Shown here piece by piece: positions 46,345 to 55,148 of a DNA stretch of 64,000 bases. The stretch is taken from the NCBI RefSeq assembly GCF_003063575.1, contig NZ_NESC01000006.1, positions 1 through 64,000 on the forward strand, read 5' to 3'. The DNA comes from Limnohabitans sp. Jir72. Its GTDB lineage: Bacteria > Pseudomonadota > Gammaproteobacteria > Burkholderiales > Burkholderiaceae_C. How positions within the stretch are numbered: the first letter of the stretch is position 1; each line of letters opens with the position of its first letter. The notes below the pieces were generated by a model. It was given only the letters and a program-made list of their open reading frames with translations. It had not been told where the DNA came from and made no database searches. A program made the position numbers and the translations under genes.

Positions 46345-47322
46345 TTATTTGGCCAAGCCCAGCGATTTCATGACGGTGCCCATGTCGGCATCGCCTTTGG
46401 CCATGAATTGTTCAAAGCCCTTGCTGTCGGCGTAAATGGTGCCAAAGCCGCGTTGTTGCATGAAGCCCTGGAACTCCTGGCTGTCATAGATTTTCTTGAG
46501 CGCTGTGCCGAGCTTGGCCTGAATGTCCGCCGGGATGCCTTTGGGCGCTGCAATGCCGCGCCATGCGCCAATGGCCCAGTTGCTGCCGGTGGCTGCTTTC
46601 AGGGTGGGTACATTCGGGTACAGCCCGGAGGGTTGGCTGGACATCAGTGCCAGGGGGCGGGCTTTGCCTGCGTCGATCAAGGCACGCGACTCCGGCAAGG
46701 AGCAAGTCACGAATTCAATGCCACCGGCGGCCAGGTCGTTCATGGCCGGTGCTGCGCCGTTGGAGGGCACCCAAGGTGCTGCGCTGACAGGTACCTTCAA
46801 ATCGTTCAGCATGCCTGCCAATGCCAAGTGCCAGATGCCGCCTTGGCCTGTGCCAGACGCCTTGAACTTGCCAGGGTTCGCCTTGATCGCGGCGACCAGA
46901 TCGCCCACGTTTTTATAAGGGGCATCGGCACGCACTGTGACGCCAGCAGGATCGATGTTCATCAAGGCAATGGGCGTGTAGTCGGTGGGCGACAGTTGGG
47001 TCAAACCGGCCCAATGCATCATCGAAATCTCCACGGTGATCATGCCGATCGTGTAGCCATCGGCCGCCGCGGTGGCGATGGCCGAGTGGCCCACCACACC
47101 GTTGCCGCCGGTGCGGTTGACCACGTTCACCGGTTGCCCCATTTCCTTTTCCAGCAAGGCGGCCACGATGCGGGCAGTGGCATCGGTGCCCCCGCCTGCG
47201 CCCCACGGGACGATCATGGTGATGGGGCGAGTGGGAAAGCTTTGTGCCAGCGCAGCACCGCACAGCGACAGGGCGGCTGCAGCGCAGGCCATGGACTTGA
47301 TCAAGTTACGGCGAATCATCAT
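46345..47322 (-). CDS. tctC: Tripartite tricarboxylate transporter binding protein (Bug/TctC)
   Basis: Periplasmic receptor, 325 residues with a signal peptide ending ALAQS (about 27). FPTRPITMIVPWGAGGGTDATARIVAALLEKEMGQ is the Bug-family signature and GNGVVGHSAIATAAADGYTIGM follows. Bug proteins bind carboxylates; sugar acids would fit the downstream/upstream catabolic genes. It starts 160 bp after the PfkB kinase gene, so an own promoter is possible. Confidence 0.92.
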   Translation of the reverse strand: MMIRRNLIKSMACAAAALSLCGAALAQSFPTRPITMIVPWGAGGGTDATARIVAALLEKEMGQPVNVVNRTGGNGVVGHSAIATAAADGYTIGMITVEISMMHWAGLTQLSPTDYTPIALMNIDPAGVTVRADAPYKNVGDLVAAIKANPGKFKASGTGQGGIWHLALAGMLNDLKVPVSAAPWVPSNGAAPAMNDLAAGGIEFVTCSLPESRALIDAGKARPLALMSSQPSGLYPNVPTLKAATGSNWAIGAWRGIAAPKGIPADIQAKLGTALKKIYDSQEFQGFMQQRGFGTIYADSKGFEQFMAKGDADMGTVMKSLGLAK

Positions 47323-47482
47323 GCTTGTCTCCTTCGGGGTTCAAATGGAATAAAACGCAGCGTCGCATCGCGCCGACACGCAGGTACATTCAATGCTTGG
47401 CCGTCCTGAAAATGGGTTATTCAGGTGACATCTGGCCATCAGGATTACCCGATGCAGGGCTTGACAAATGCATGCATTGGGT

Positions 47483-48382
47483 TCATTGCAGGGCGCGCAA
47501 GACCTCGTCCCGAGTGGGGCAACCCAGGCGGCCGCCAAACTGGGTGCACTTGAGCGATGCCGCCACACAGGCAAAACGCGCGGCTTGCGCCATGGTTTGG
47601 CCTTCCAAAATGGCCAGGGCCAGTGCGCCATGGAAAACGTCTCCGGCGGCCAAGGTGTCCACGGCCTGGATCGCCAAAGCGGGTGCATGTGCAATGCCGC
47701 CATCCTGAACCCAGTAGTAGCCGTCTTCGCCGCAGCTCGCGCCCACATGCAGGCTGTGCCTTTGCGCCACTTGCAGCAAGGCTTCATGCACATCGTGCAG
47801 GCCGGTATAGGCCCGCAGGCCTGCGTCTGAAAACACCGCGTAGTCGGCCAGTGGCATCAGACTTTGCAGCACCTCTTGAGGTGCCACATCGCCATCGACC
47901 ATGGTGCGCACGCCGCGTTGCCGAGCGGCGTGCAAGGCCGCAAGCGCCCCTTCAGGCCAGCGCACATCGCAATGCAAAATATCGGCTTGCGCCAGTTCAT
48001 GCAAAGGCAACCAGTCGGGGGATGCATCAACTTGCGGGTCGTGAAACGGGACCACCAGACGTTGCCCTTTCGCGTCCACAATCACCGCCGCATGCGATGA
48101 GCGCGCACCTGCCACGGTGTGCAGTCCCCGGTCGTTTACACCTTCTTGGGCCAAGGCTTGCCGCATGGCCTGGGCTTCGGCATCTTCGCCGACCCTGGCC
48201 CAGACCTGTGCCTGCCCTCCCAGTTTTTGGAAGGCGCAAGCGGCTGAAACGGCCATGCCATCGACCACGGTGCAACGCTGGCTGGCCATCACTTTGGCCG
48301 GTGCCGCTTCGATGCGATCGACCTGAAAAATCGCCGTGGTGCAAATCGCACCCAAAGCCACCATGCGCGGGCGTGGGCGCAT
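47483..48382 (-). CDS. PfkB-family sugar kinase
   Basis: A 299-residue ribokinase-fold kinase. The N-terminal GAICTTAIFQVD and the C-terminal VDTLAAGDVFHGA (PfkB signature 2, with the catalytic Asp in AAGD) mark the family. The first Gly of the usual GAGD is Ala here, as seen in some PfkB subgroups. Together with the aldolase it suggests 2-keto-3-deoxy-sugar acid phosphorylation and cleavage; the exact sugar is not clear. Starts 4 bp after the aldolase gene. Confidence 0.8.
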   Translation of the reverse strand: MRPRPRMVALGAICTTAIFQVDRIEAAPAKVMASQRCTVVDGMAVSAACAFQKLGGQAQVWARVGEDAEAQAMRQALAQEGVNDRGLHTVAGARSSHAAVIVDAKGQRLVVPFHDPQVDASPDWLPLHELAQADILHCDVRWPEGALAALHAARQRGVRTMVDGDVAPQEVLQSLMPLADYAVFSDAGLRAYTGLHDVHEALLQVAQRHSLHVGASCGEDGYYWVQDGGIAHAPALAIQAVDTLAAGDVFHGALALAILEGQTMAQAARFACVAASLKCTQFGGRLGCPTRDEVLRALQ

Positions 48383-48386
48383 GGTC

Positions 48387-49022
48387 TCAGTGCCGCGCGA
48401 AAGCGCTGGCTTGTTGTGCCAGCGCCGTGATGCCCGCCCAGTCCCGGTCGCCCAGCATGTCTTGTGGAACGACCCAGGAGCCGCCCACGGTGCTGCAATT
48501 GGGCAGCTTCAAGTAGGTCGGGATATCGGCCGGGCGGATGCCACCGGTGGGGCAAAACAGCACGTCTGGAAACACGCCGCTCATGTCCTTGATCCAGTGG
48601 GCGCCCGCAGCGCCTTGGGCTGGAAAGTATTTGAGTTCCTTCAGGCCCCAGCCCCGGGCTTGCATGACTTCGCTGGCGGTGGCCACGCCGGGCAAAAAAG
48701 GAAATTGTGTGGCGGCAATCGCCCCGGCCAACTCGGCGGTGAGTCCAGGCGACACACCGAATTTGGCGCCCGCTTGGCGTGCGGTTTGCACATCCGCAGA
48801 GGTCATCAAGGTGCCCATGCCAATGTCGGCCTCGGGTGTGGCTTCGAGCATGGCGCGCAGCGCCGCCACGCTTTGGGGGGTGCGCATCACCACCTCAAAA
48901 ACCGAGATGCCACCGCGCACCAAAGCCAGTGCCAGATCACCGGCCCAACGGGCGTCGTGCAGCGTCAAGATCGGCATGACCGGGGTGCGTGCCAACATCT
49001 CGCGCATGGTTCGTGGGTTCAT
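48387..49022 (-). CDS. KDPG/KDPGal-type aldolase
   Basis: Class I aldolase, 211 residues, splitting 2-keto-3-deoxy-6-phospho sugar acids to pyruvate and glyceraldehyde 3-phosphate. FEVVMRT has the catalytic Glu, IGMGTL is the substrate loop and LKYFPA carries the Schiff-base Lys; CPTGGIRPADIPTYL is the phosphate-binding end. I chose the ATG at 49022 as in the family, over an upstream start. Confidence 0.9.
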   Translation of the reverse strand: MNPRTMREMLARTPVMPILTLHDARWAGDLALALVRGGISVFEVVMRTPQSVAALRAMLEATPEADIGMGTLMTSADVQTARQAGAKFGVSPGLTAELAGAIAATQFPFLPGVATASEVMQARGWGLKELKYFPAQGAAGAHWIKDMSGVFPDVLFCPTGGIRPADIPTYLKLPNCSTVGGSWVVPQDMLGDRDWAGITALAQQASAFARH

Positions 49023-49048
49023 GGAGCTCTCCGGGTCGGACCGCCGCG

Positions 49049-50110
49049 TCAGCGCACAGCGCACGGCATACTGATCTGAAACTTCTGCGCCCAAGGCGCC
49101 AGCATGGGCATGATGTTCGGGTAAAGCGCAACGCCTTGGCTGGCGCTGTCTGCCTTGAGTTTGAGGCCGCGTTCACCGGGTGTGCGCACCCAGCGGTCGG
49201 CTTGGGCGGGCCGCGAAGCATGGCATTGGCGTGAGACCTCGTCCATTTGCATGTTGAAGGCGCTGGCCCCCGCAAACGCACGCGGATCGATGATCTGCAA
49301 AAACACCGTGGCGCCCCAGCCTTCGGGTGCGTCTGCGCGGCCATGGCCGGCCAGGCCGCCCGTCAAAGCCTCGACCATCCAGCTCAGGCCATAGCCTTTG
49401 TGGCCGGAGTCCATGCCGCCCAGCGGCAAGATTGTGCCCTTGGGTTCATTGAACAGCACGGCCGGGTCGCGGCTGGGCTGGCCGTGGCCGTCCATCACCC
49501 ATTCGGCGGGCAACAGGCCGCCCTCTTTGTGCAGGCGGTTGGTCATGCCGTTGGTGGTGGACGAGGTGGACACGTCGATCAGCACCGGCAAGCCCGAGGT
49601 GGGAATGCCCACCGACATGGGGTTGGGCGTGAACACCGGGTCCAGCCCGCCAAAAGGCGCGATGCTTGCGGCGTTCGGGTCCGAGCAATGCAGCAGCATC
49701 ATGAAGCCCTGATCCGTCACGCGCTGGTGGTAAGCGGCCAGGCAAGCAATGTGGTGGCTGCGCCGAATGACCACGGTGCAGGTGCCTAGTGTGCGTGCGC
49801 GGTGGGTGGCCAAGTCGATGGCTTGCAGCACCAGCCAGGGGCCGGGCAAGCGCTGTCCATCCCAGGTCACAGCAGCTGGGTGGTCCGACACCACCAAGGG
49901 CTGACCATCCTTGCGCATCTTGCCCGCTTCCAGCTCGGCCAGATAAGGCGCCAGCAAGGCCAAGCCGTGCGTGGTGTGCCCCAGCAAGTCGCCCTCCAGC
50001 AACACATCGGCCACAGCCTGCGCCTTGTCCGGCGGCAAGCCTGCGGTTTGCAACAGTTGGTCGGCAAAAGCCAGTAGGTCAGGGACGGCGTAGTTCATGG
50101 GCTTCATCAT
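49049..50110 (-). CDS. Malate/L-lactate dehydrogenase (Ldh) family oxidoreductase
   Basis: NAD(P)-dependent oxidoreductase of 353 residues in the LDH2/YlbC/DpkA family, which has a fold unlike classical LDH. Motifs: LLGHTTHGLALLAPYL, SHHIACLAAYH (catalytic His), PFGGLDPVFTPNPMSVGIPT and GHKGYGLSWMVE. With the aldolase and kinase it suggests oxidation of a sugar acid or related 2-hydroxy acid. Three clustered ATGs compete as start (50110, 50107, 50098); I take the first. Confidence 0.85.
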   Translation of the reverse strand: MMKPMNYAVPDLLAFADQLLQTAGLPPDKAQAVADVLLEGDLLGHTTHGLALLAPYLAELEAGKMRKDGQPLVVSDHPAAVTWDGQRLPGPWLVLQAIDLATHRARTLGTCTVVIRRSHHIACLAAYHQRVTDQGFMMLLHCSDPNAASIAPFGGLDPVFTPNPMSVGIPTSGLPVLIDVSTSSTTNGMTNRLHKEGGLLPAEWVMDGHGQPSRDPAVLFNEPKGTILPLGGMDSGHKGYGLSWMVEALTGGLAGHGRADAPEGWGATVFLQIIDPRAFAGASAFNMQMDEVSRQCHASRPAQADRWVRTPGERGLKLKADSASQGVALYPNIMPMLAPWAQKFQISMPCAVR

Positions 50111-50271
50111 AAAAAGAAGCCTTGTATGTGCTGTCACGCCGCGGACTCGAATCAGCGGATGCCAAGGCATGGCTAGGGTTTACACGAAACGTCACGGGCC
50201 GTGAATGCCGGATACTGGTGTTTGAGAGTTCCCCCTGCTATGTTGCCCAGACTCATGACTGAGATTTCAAT

Positions 50272-51318
50272 ATGAAATTCGGCGTTTTCGATCACCTTGA
50301 CAACAGCGGTGCGCTGTTGAGAGATTTCTACGAAGAGCGACTTCAACTGATTGAGCAATACGACAGGATTGGCATCCACGTCTACCTCACTGCAGAACAC
50401 CATGCGACGCCTTTGGGCATGTCCCCTTCACCGTCAGTGTTCCATTCTGCTGTGGCTCAAAGAACCAAACGCTTGTTGTTTGGGCCACTGGTTTACACCC
50501 TGGCCCTCTACCATCCCTTGAGATTGGCCGAAGAAATCTGCATGCTCGACCATTTGAGCGGTGGCCGTTTTCAATTGGGCGTGGGGCGAGGCATTTCGCC
50601 TTACGAGCTGGGTTATTACGGTGTCAACCCGGACGAGGCTCATGAACGGTACCTCGAGTCGTATGACGTGCTGATGCAGGCTTTGAAGGCGGGTCGCTCA
50701 GCCACGCCTGAACTGAGTTACCAAGGCAAGTTTTACCAATACAAAGATGTGCCCATGACCATGGCACCTTTGCAAACACCACACCCTCCCTTGTGGTACG
50801 GCATTGGCGATCCCAATGGCGTCAGTTGGTGCGTGGCCAACCGTTGCAACGTGGTGGGCAACGCCCCCTTGGACCGCATTCGGGTCATCACGGACCGTTA
50901 CCGTGAAGAGTGGGCCGCTGCAGGCCACAGAGCAGACTCGTTGCCTTTGATGGGGACCACGCGCCACATGGTGATTGCGGCAACGGACAAAGAAGCCAAC
51001 GATCTTGCGCGCGAGGCTTACGCACGTTGGTACAAGAGCTTCATGTACCTGTGGGACAAACACGGCACCAAGCCCGGTGCGTATTTCCCATCCACTTGGG
51101 ACGAATTGGCCGGTGCAGGCCGCGCATTGGCCGGCACGCCGGAGACCGTGCGCGAACAGTTGCTGCATCAAATCGAGGTCTCGGGCATCAATTTTGTCCT
51201 CACGCGTTTTGCATTCGGGGACTTGCCCTTTGAGCATTCCAAAAGGTCGGTCTCTTTGTTTGCATCCGACGTGATGCCCTGGATCCTCGAGCGCACCACG
51301 GCTCTACAAACTTGCTGA
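50272..51318 (+). CDS. Luciferase-like (LLM class) flavin-dependent monooxygenase
   Basis: A TIM-barrel FMNH2-using oxygenase, 348 residues. Features: KFGVFDHLDNSG at the start, FDxxH-type segment EHHATP, GPLVYTLALYHPLRLAEEICMLDHLSGGRFQLGVGRG (LLM hallmark) and a C-terminal helical cap. The substrate is unknown. It is followed by a Bug-type binding protein after 11 bp, suggesting coupled uptake and oxidation of a small organic compound. Confidence 0.88.
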   Translation: MKFGVFDHLDNSGALLRDFYEERLQLIEQYDRIGIHVYLTAEHHATPLGMSPSPSVFHSAVAQRTKRLLFGPLVYTLALYHPLRLAEEICMLDHLSGGRFQLGVGRGISPYELGYYGVNPDEAHERYLESYDVLMQALKAGRSATPELSYQGKFYQYKDVPMTMAPLQTPHPPLWYGIGDPNGVSWCVANRCNVVGNAPLDRIRVITDRYREEWAAAGHRADSLPLMGTTRHMVIAATDKEANDLAREAYARWYKSFMYLWDKHGTKPGAYFPSTWDELAGAGRALAGTPETVREQLLHQIEVSGINFVLTRFAFGDLPFEHSKRSVSLFASDVMPWILERTTALQTC

Positions 51319-51329
51319 GGCACGAAGAC

Positions 51330-52328
51330 ATGAATCAAAAACGCACCTTGCTGATCCGATCGCTGGCTGCCGTGGTTCTTGTGGGGGCTGTTGCCAATGT
51401 GTGGGCACAAACGCCGCTGGCATGGCCCACAAAGCCCGTCAAGATCATCATGCCCAGCTTGCCTGCAGGCAGCCCGGATCGCGTCACGCGCATGGTGGCC
51501 GAGAAGCTTTCCGTTCGCTGGGGCCAGCCCGTGGTGGTGGAATACAAGCCCGGTGCCACCACCGTGATCGGCACCGACTTCGTCGCACGCGCACCGGCCG
51601 ATGGGTACACCTTGCTCTCGACCTTCACATCGCTGGTGCAAGCGCCTGCCTTGCTGCCCAAGGTGCCCTGGGACCCTGAGCGAGATTTCACGCCCATTGT
51701 TCAATTCATCCGCTCAGAGGTGGTCCTGCTGGTGCGCAGCGACGCCCCTTATAAAACCTTGGGCGACTTCATTGAAGCAGCCAAGGTCGCCAAGGCCAGT
51801 GGTGCTCCGCTGAACTATGCGTCATTTGGCAACGCCTCCTCATTTCACATTTATGGTGAAGCGCTCAAGCGCGGGGCGGGCATTGATTTGACGCACATCC
51901 CTTACAAAGGGGAATCCGCATCGATTGTGGACTTGATGGGTGGGCAGGTGGTCAGTTCGTTCAACTCCATTGGCACGGCCATGCCCCACCTCAAAAGCGG
52001 TCGCGTGCGTGCACTGGCCCTGGTGGGTGCGGTGCGGTCCAAAGTCATGCCCGATGTGCCCACATTCGGTGAAGCGGGGGTGGCCAAACTGGACACCAGT
52101 GGCTGGTTTGGCATGTTGGCGCCCGCAGGCACACCGCGTGCTGTGGTGGACAAAATCGCAGCGGACACCGCACAAATATTGGCGCTGCCAGAAGTGGTGG
52201 AGTCCTTGCGAGGACAAGGACTGGAGCCCACAGGTTTGGGCCCCGATGCGTTTGGCCGTTTCTTGCGCGAAGATTTGATGCGCTGGAAAACGCTGATTCA
52301 CGAAGTCGGGATCAAGTCAGACCATTAA
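51330..52328 (+). CDS. Bug/TctC-type solute-binding protein
   Basis: A 332-residue periplasmic receptor, signal peptide to about residue 27 (ANVWAQ). Family marks: WPTKPVKIIMPSLPAGSPDRV, FVARAPADGYTLL and HIPYKGESASIVDLMGGQV. Starts soon after the luciferase-like gene, so the two are an operon. No TctAB genes are adjacent; it may use the permease of another locus. The 3' end overlaps the convergent lrgB by 4 bases. Confidence 0.9.
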   Translation: MNQKRTLLIRSLAAVVLVGAVANVWAQTPLAWPTKPVKIIMPSLPAGSPDRVTRMVAEKLSVRWGQPVVVEYKPGATTVIGTDFVARAPADGYTLLSTFTSLVQAPALLPKVPWDPERDFTPIVQFIRSEVVLLVRSDAPYKTLGDFIEAAKVAKASGAPLNYASFGNASSFHIYGEALKRGAGIDLTHIPYKGESASIVDLMGGQVVSSFNSIGTAMPHLKSGRVRALALVGAVRSKVMPDVPTFGEAGVAKLDTSGWFGMLAPAGTPRAVVDKIAADTAQILALPEVVESLRGQGLEPTGLGPDAFGRFLREDLMRWKTLIHEVGIKSDH

Positions 52329-53053
52329 AACCACCAGCCCACGGCATGAGGGATCAGCACCGCCCCCACAATGCCGTGCAGCCCCATGCCCAAGCTGGCA
52401 TAGGCTCCGGCCTCGGCATTGACGCTGAAAGCGCGTGAGGTGCCAATGCCGTGCGCCGCCACACCCAAAGCGAAGCCGCGCTGCCACCAGGCCGTGACGC
52501 GCAAGGCGTCGAGCACATAGCGGCCCAGCACCGCCCCCATGATGCCGGTGCTGACCGCAAAGATGGCGGTCAGGGTGGGCGAAGCTTGCACACGCTCGGC
52601 AATGCCCATGGCAATCGGCGCGGTGACCGATTTGGCCACCAGACCGCGCACCAACGATCCGTCCACCCCCAACCAACGCGCCACACCCACAGCAGTGAAC
52701 ACAGATGTGACGCCGCCGGCCATCAGCGACAGCAGCAAAACCCCCATGCGTCCCTTGAGCGAGGCCAACCCTTTGTAGATCGGAATGGCCAGCGACACCG
52801 TGGCGGTGCCCAATAAAAAGTGCACAAACTGCGCACCTTCGAAATACTTGGCATAAGGCATGTCGAGCACGCTGATGCCCACGCACACCAGCACCACCGC
52901 GATCAGCACCGGGTTGGCCAGTGGGTTGCGCTGGCTGCGTTTATACAGCGTCAAGCCCAGCAGATAAGCGCTGAGCGTCAGCACCAAGGCCAGCAGCGGG
53001 CTGCCCGAAAGGTAGACCCAGATGTCCGAGATGGGCGGCAGTGCTTGGCTCAT
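52325..53053 (-). CDS. lrgB: LrgB/CidB family membrane protein
   Basis: A 242-residue protein with about seven membrane spans, of the LrgB/CidB (antiholin-like, or pyruvate/glycolate transporter) family: PLLALVLTLSAYLLGL, FLLGTATVSLAIPIYKGL and TAPIAMGIAE, GAVLGRYVLDALRV and HGIGTSRAF are typical. Works with the small LrgA subunit encoded 5 bp upstream. Confidence 0.9.
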   Translation of the reverse strand: MSQALPPISDIWVYLSGSPLLALVLTLSAYLLGLTLYKRSQRNPLANPVLIAVVLVCVGISVLDMPYAKYFEGAQFVHFLLGTATVSLAIPIYKGLASLKGRMGVLLLSLMAGGVTSVFTAVGVARWLGVDGSLVRGLVAKSVTAPIAMGIAERVQASPTLTAIFAVSTGIMGAVLGRYVLDALRVTAWWQRGFALGVAAHGIGTSRAFSVNAEAGAYASLGMGLHGIVGAVLIPHAVGWWF

Positions 53054-53058
53054 GGCGT

Positions 53059-53397
53059 TCAGACCTTCTTGGACAAGGCTTTGAGTACGAGCGCCGTCAC
53101 AGCCACCGTGGCCACCACGCTGATCACCAGCGCCGCGCTGATGGCCCAGGCGTTGGCTTGCAACACCGGCAAATACAGCACCACGCCCACCGATGCAGGG
53201 ACGAACAAGAGCCCCAGGTGTTGCAAGATGCCGCTGCCGACCAGGTCCATGGATGCAGGCACATGGCCGCGCAGGCCCAGAAAGGCCAGTAACAAGACCA
53301 GACCCAGTACGGGGCCGGCAATGAAGGGCAGGACGAACTTGGACAGCAGTTCGCCGAGCGCTTGGAAGATGAAGAGTTGGACGAGGCCTTGGATCAT
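53059..53397 (-). CDS. LrgA/CidA family small membrane protein
   Basis: A 112-residue, four-span holin-like protein (GELLSKFVLPFIAGPVLGLVLLLAFLGLR, abbreviated; then FVPASVGVVLYLPVL). Forms the LrgAB pair with the following gene. Role in autolysis or in pyruvate/carboxylate transport differs between species and is not decided here. Confidence 0.9.
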   Translation of the reverse strand: MIQGLVQLFIFQALGELLSKFVLPFIAGPVLGLVLLLAFLGLRGHVPASMDLVGSGILQHLGLLFVPASVGVVLYLPVLQANAWAISAALVISVVATVAVTALVLKALSKKV

Positions 53398-53466
53398 GGC
53401 CTCAGTGTAGACAAGCGGCGCGGCATGGGCGAGTTGAAACAGTTGTGATCAAAACGCGATGATTGA

Positions 53467-54867
53467 CTACACCCCTAAAGCCAACTGCATCGCCAACTGG
53501 TTGTGCCGCTCAATCAGTGGCCCCATGTCCACGGTGGTGATCTCACCATGGCGCACCACCACGCGGCCATTGACGATGGTGTAGTCCGCGTTGTCGCTGG
53601 CGCACAGCAGCAGCGCGCCCACCGGGTCGTGCACCGCGCCGCCCGCCATGCTGAGCGTGTCGGTGCGGAACATCGCGATGTCGGCGCAAAAGCCTTCCTT
53701 GATTTGCCCCAGCTCGTGGGCGCGGCCCAGCACCTCAGCGCCGCCGCGTGTGGCCAGGCGCAGGGCGTCGCGGGGTGTCATCTCGGCGGGGCCGTGGTCG
53801 CAGCCGAATGGTTCTAAGGCACGGCCCACACGCGCCAGCAGCATGGCCTGGCGGGCTTCATTCAGCAGGTGCGCCGCATCGTTGCTGGCGCTGCCGTCCA
53901 CCCCCAGGCCAATGGGTACGCCCGCGTCCAGCATTTTGCGCAAGGGCAAGATGCCGCTGGACAGGCGCATATTGCTGCAGGGGCAGTGCGCAATGCCGGT
54001 GCGGGTTTTGGCAAAGAGGTAGGTGCCTTCGTCGTCGAGCTTCACACCATGCGCGTGCCACACATCGTCGCCCACCCAGCCCAGGTCCTCGGCGTATTGC
54101 GCGGGGGTGCAGTTGAATTTTTCCCGGGTGTAGGCGATGTCGTGGTCGTTTTCGGCCAAGTGGGTGTGCAGGCGCACGCCGTGGGCGCGGGCCAGCTTGG
54201 CCGATTCGCGCATCAGGTCCTGGCTGACGCTGAAGGGTGAGCAGGGTGCCACGGCCACATGCGTCATCGATCCGTAGCTGGCGTCGTGCCAGCGTTCGAT
54301 CAGCCGCTGGGTTTCTTTCAAAATGGCGGGTTCTTTTTCAACCACGCTGTCGGGCGGCAGGCCGCCTTGGCTCTCGCCCACGCTCATGCTGCCGCGTGTG
54401 GCCGTGAAGCGCATGCCCATGGTGTGCGCAGCTTCGATGCAGTCGTCCAAGCGCACGCCGTTGGGGTAGATGTAGAGGTGGTCACTGCTGGTGGTGCAGC
54501 CACTCAGCAGCAGCTCGGCCATGGCCACCTGGCCGGACACGCGCACCATCTCCGGCGTGAGGCCCACCCAAATGGGGTACAGGCCTTTGAGCCAACTGAA
54601 CAGCTCGGCGTTTTGCACCGATGGGATCGCCCGCGTGAGCGATTGGTACATGTGGTGGTGCGTGTTGATCAAGCCCGGCACCACCACATGGCGGCGGGCG
54701 TCGATCACTTCATCCACCTGCTTGACCAGCTCGTCGACGTTCTCACTCGCAGGGATGATGCGTTCAATGCGGCCATCGCGGATCAAAAGCGAGGCGTCTT
54801 TGAGTTCGGTGTTGGCATCGTCTTGTGTGGCGATGCAGCGGGCACGGTGGATGAGCAGTGTGGTCAT
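53467..54867 (-). CDS. 8-oxoguanine deaminase/guanine-deaminase-like amidohydrolase
   Basis: A 466-residue zinc amidohydrolase (TIM barrel) of the 8-oxoguanine deaminase/hydroxydechloroatrazine ethylaminohydrolase family. Metal and active-site motifs: NTHHHMYQSLTRA, LHTHLAENDHD, HAHGVKL and GVDGSASNDAA. It would convert 8-oxoguanine (or guanine) to the oxo product and ammonia, feeding the xanthine/urate path in the window. Substrate is inferred from family and context. I chose the ATG at 54867. Confidence 0.85.
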   Translation of the reverse strand: MTTLLIHRARCIATQDDANTELKDASLLIRDGRIERIIPASENVDELVKQVDEVIDARRHVVVPGLINTHHHMYQSLTRAIPSVQNAELFSWLKGLYPIWVGLTPEMVRVSGQVAMAELLLSGCTTSSDHLYIYPNGVRLDDCIEAAHTMGMRFTATRGSMSVGESQGGLPPDSVVEKEPAILKETQRLIERWHDASYGSMTHVAVAPCSPFSVSQDLMRESAKLARAHGVRLHTHLAENDHDIAYTREKFNCTPAQYAEDLGWVGDDVWHAHGVKLDDEGTYLFAKTRTGIAHCPCSNMRLSSGILPLRKMLDAGVPIGLGVDGSASNDAAHLLNEARQAMLLARVGRALEPFGCDHGPAEMTPRDALRLATRGGAEVLGRAHELGQIKEGFCADIAMFRTDTLSMAGGAVHDPVGALLLCASDNADYTIVNGRVVVRHGEITTVDMGPLIERHNQLAMQLALGV

Positions 54868-55148
54868 GGACTTGTCCTTTGCAAGGTGTGAAACAAGTCG
54901 CGGCCGAATCCCCTGACCCCTGGCGTTCAGTGGGAGGGCGAGCACCACGTTGCCGCGCGTCCCGGGCTGTGCAGTAGGGGGATTTTACGGAAAACTCATG
55001 GAATAAATCCGCAAGAGCAAACACAGCGAGGTACCTTTCCAAGCGCGTTCAAAGCAAGCGCGGATTCAATCCTGCGCCATTTGCCGGTCGTCCGGCTTTC
55101 GAGTTTGCAGCAACAGGATGCGTCAATTTTTCGTCGATCCCGTTGTGT

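Noticed and set aside
47483..48382. Loss of function in the PfkB kinase because GAGD reads AAGD
   Set aside because: The catalytic Asp is kept and the variant occurs in some PfkB subgroups, so there is no sign of damage.
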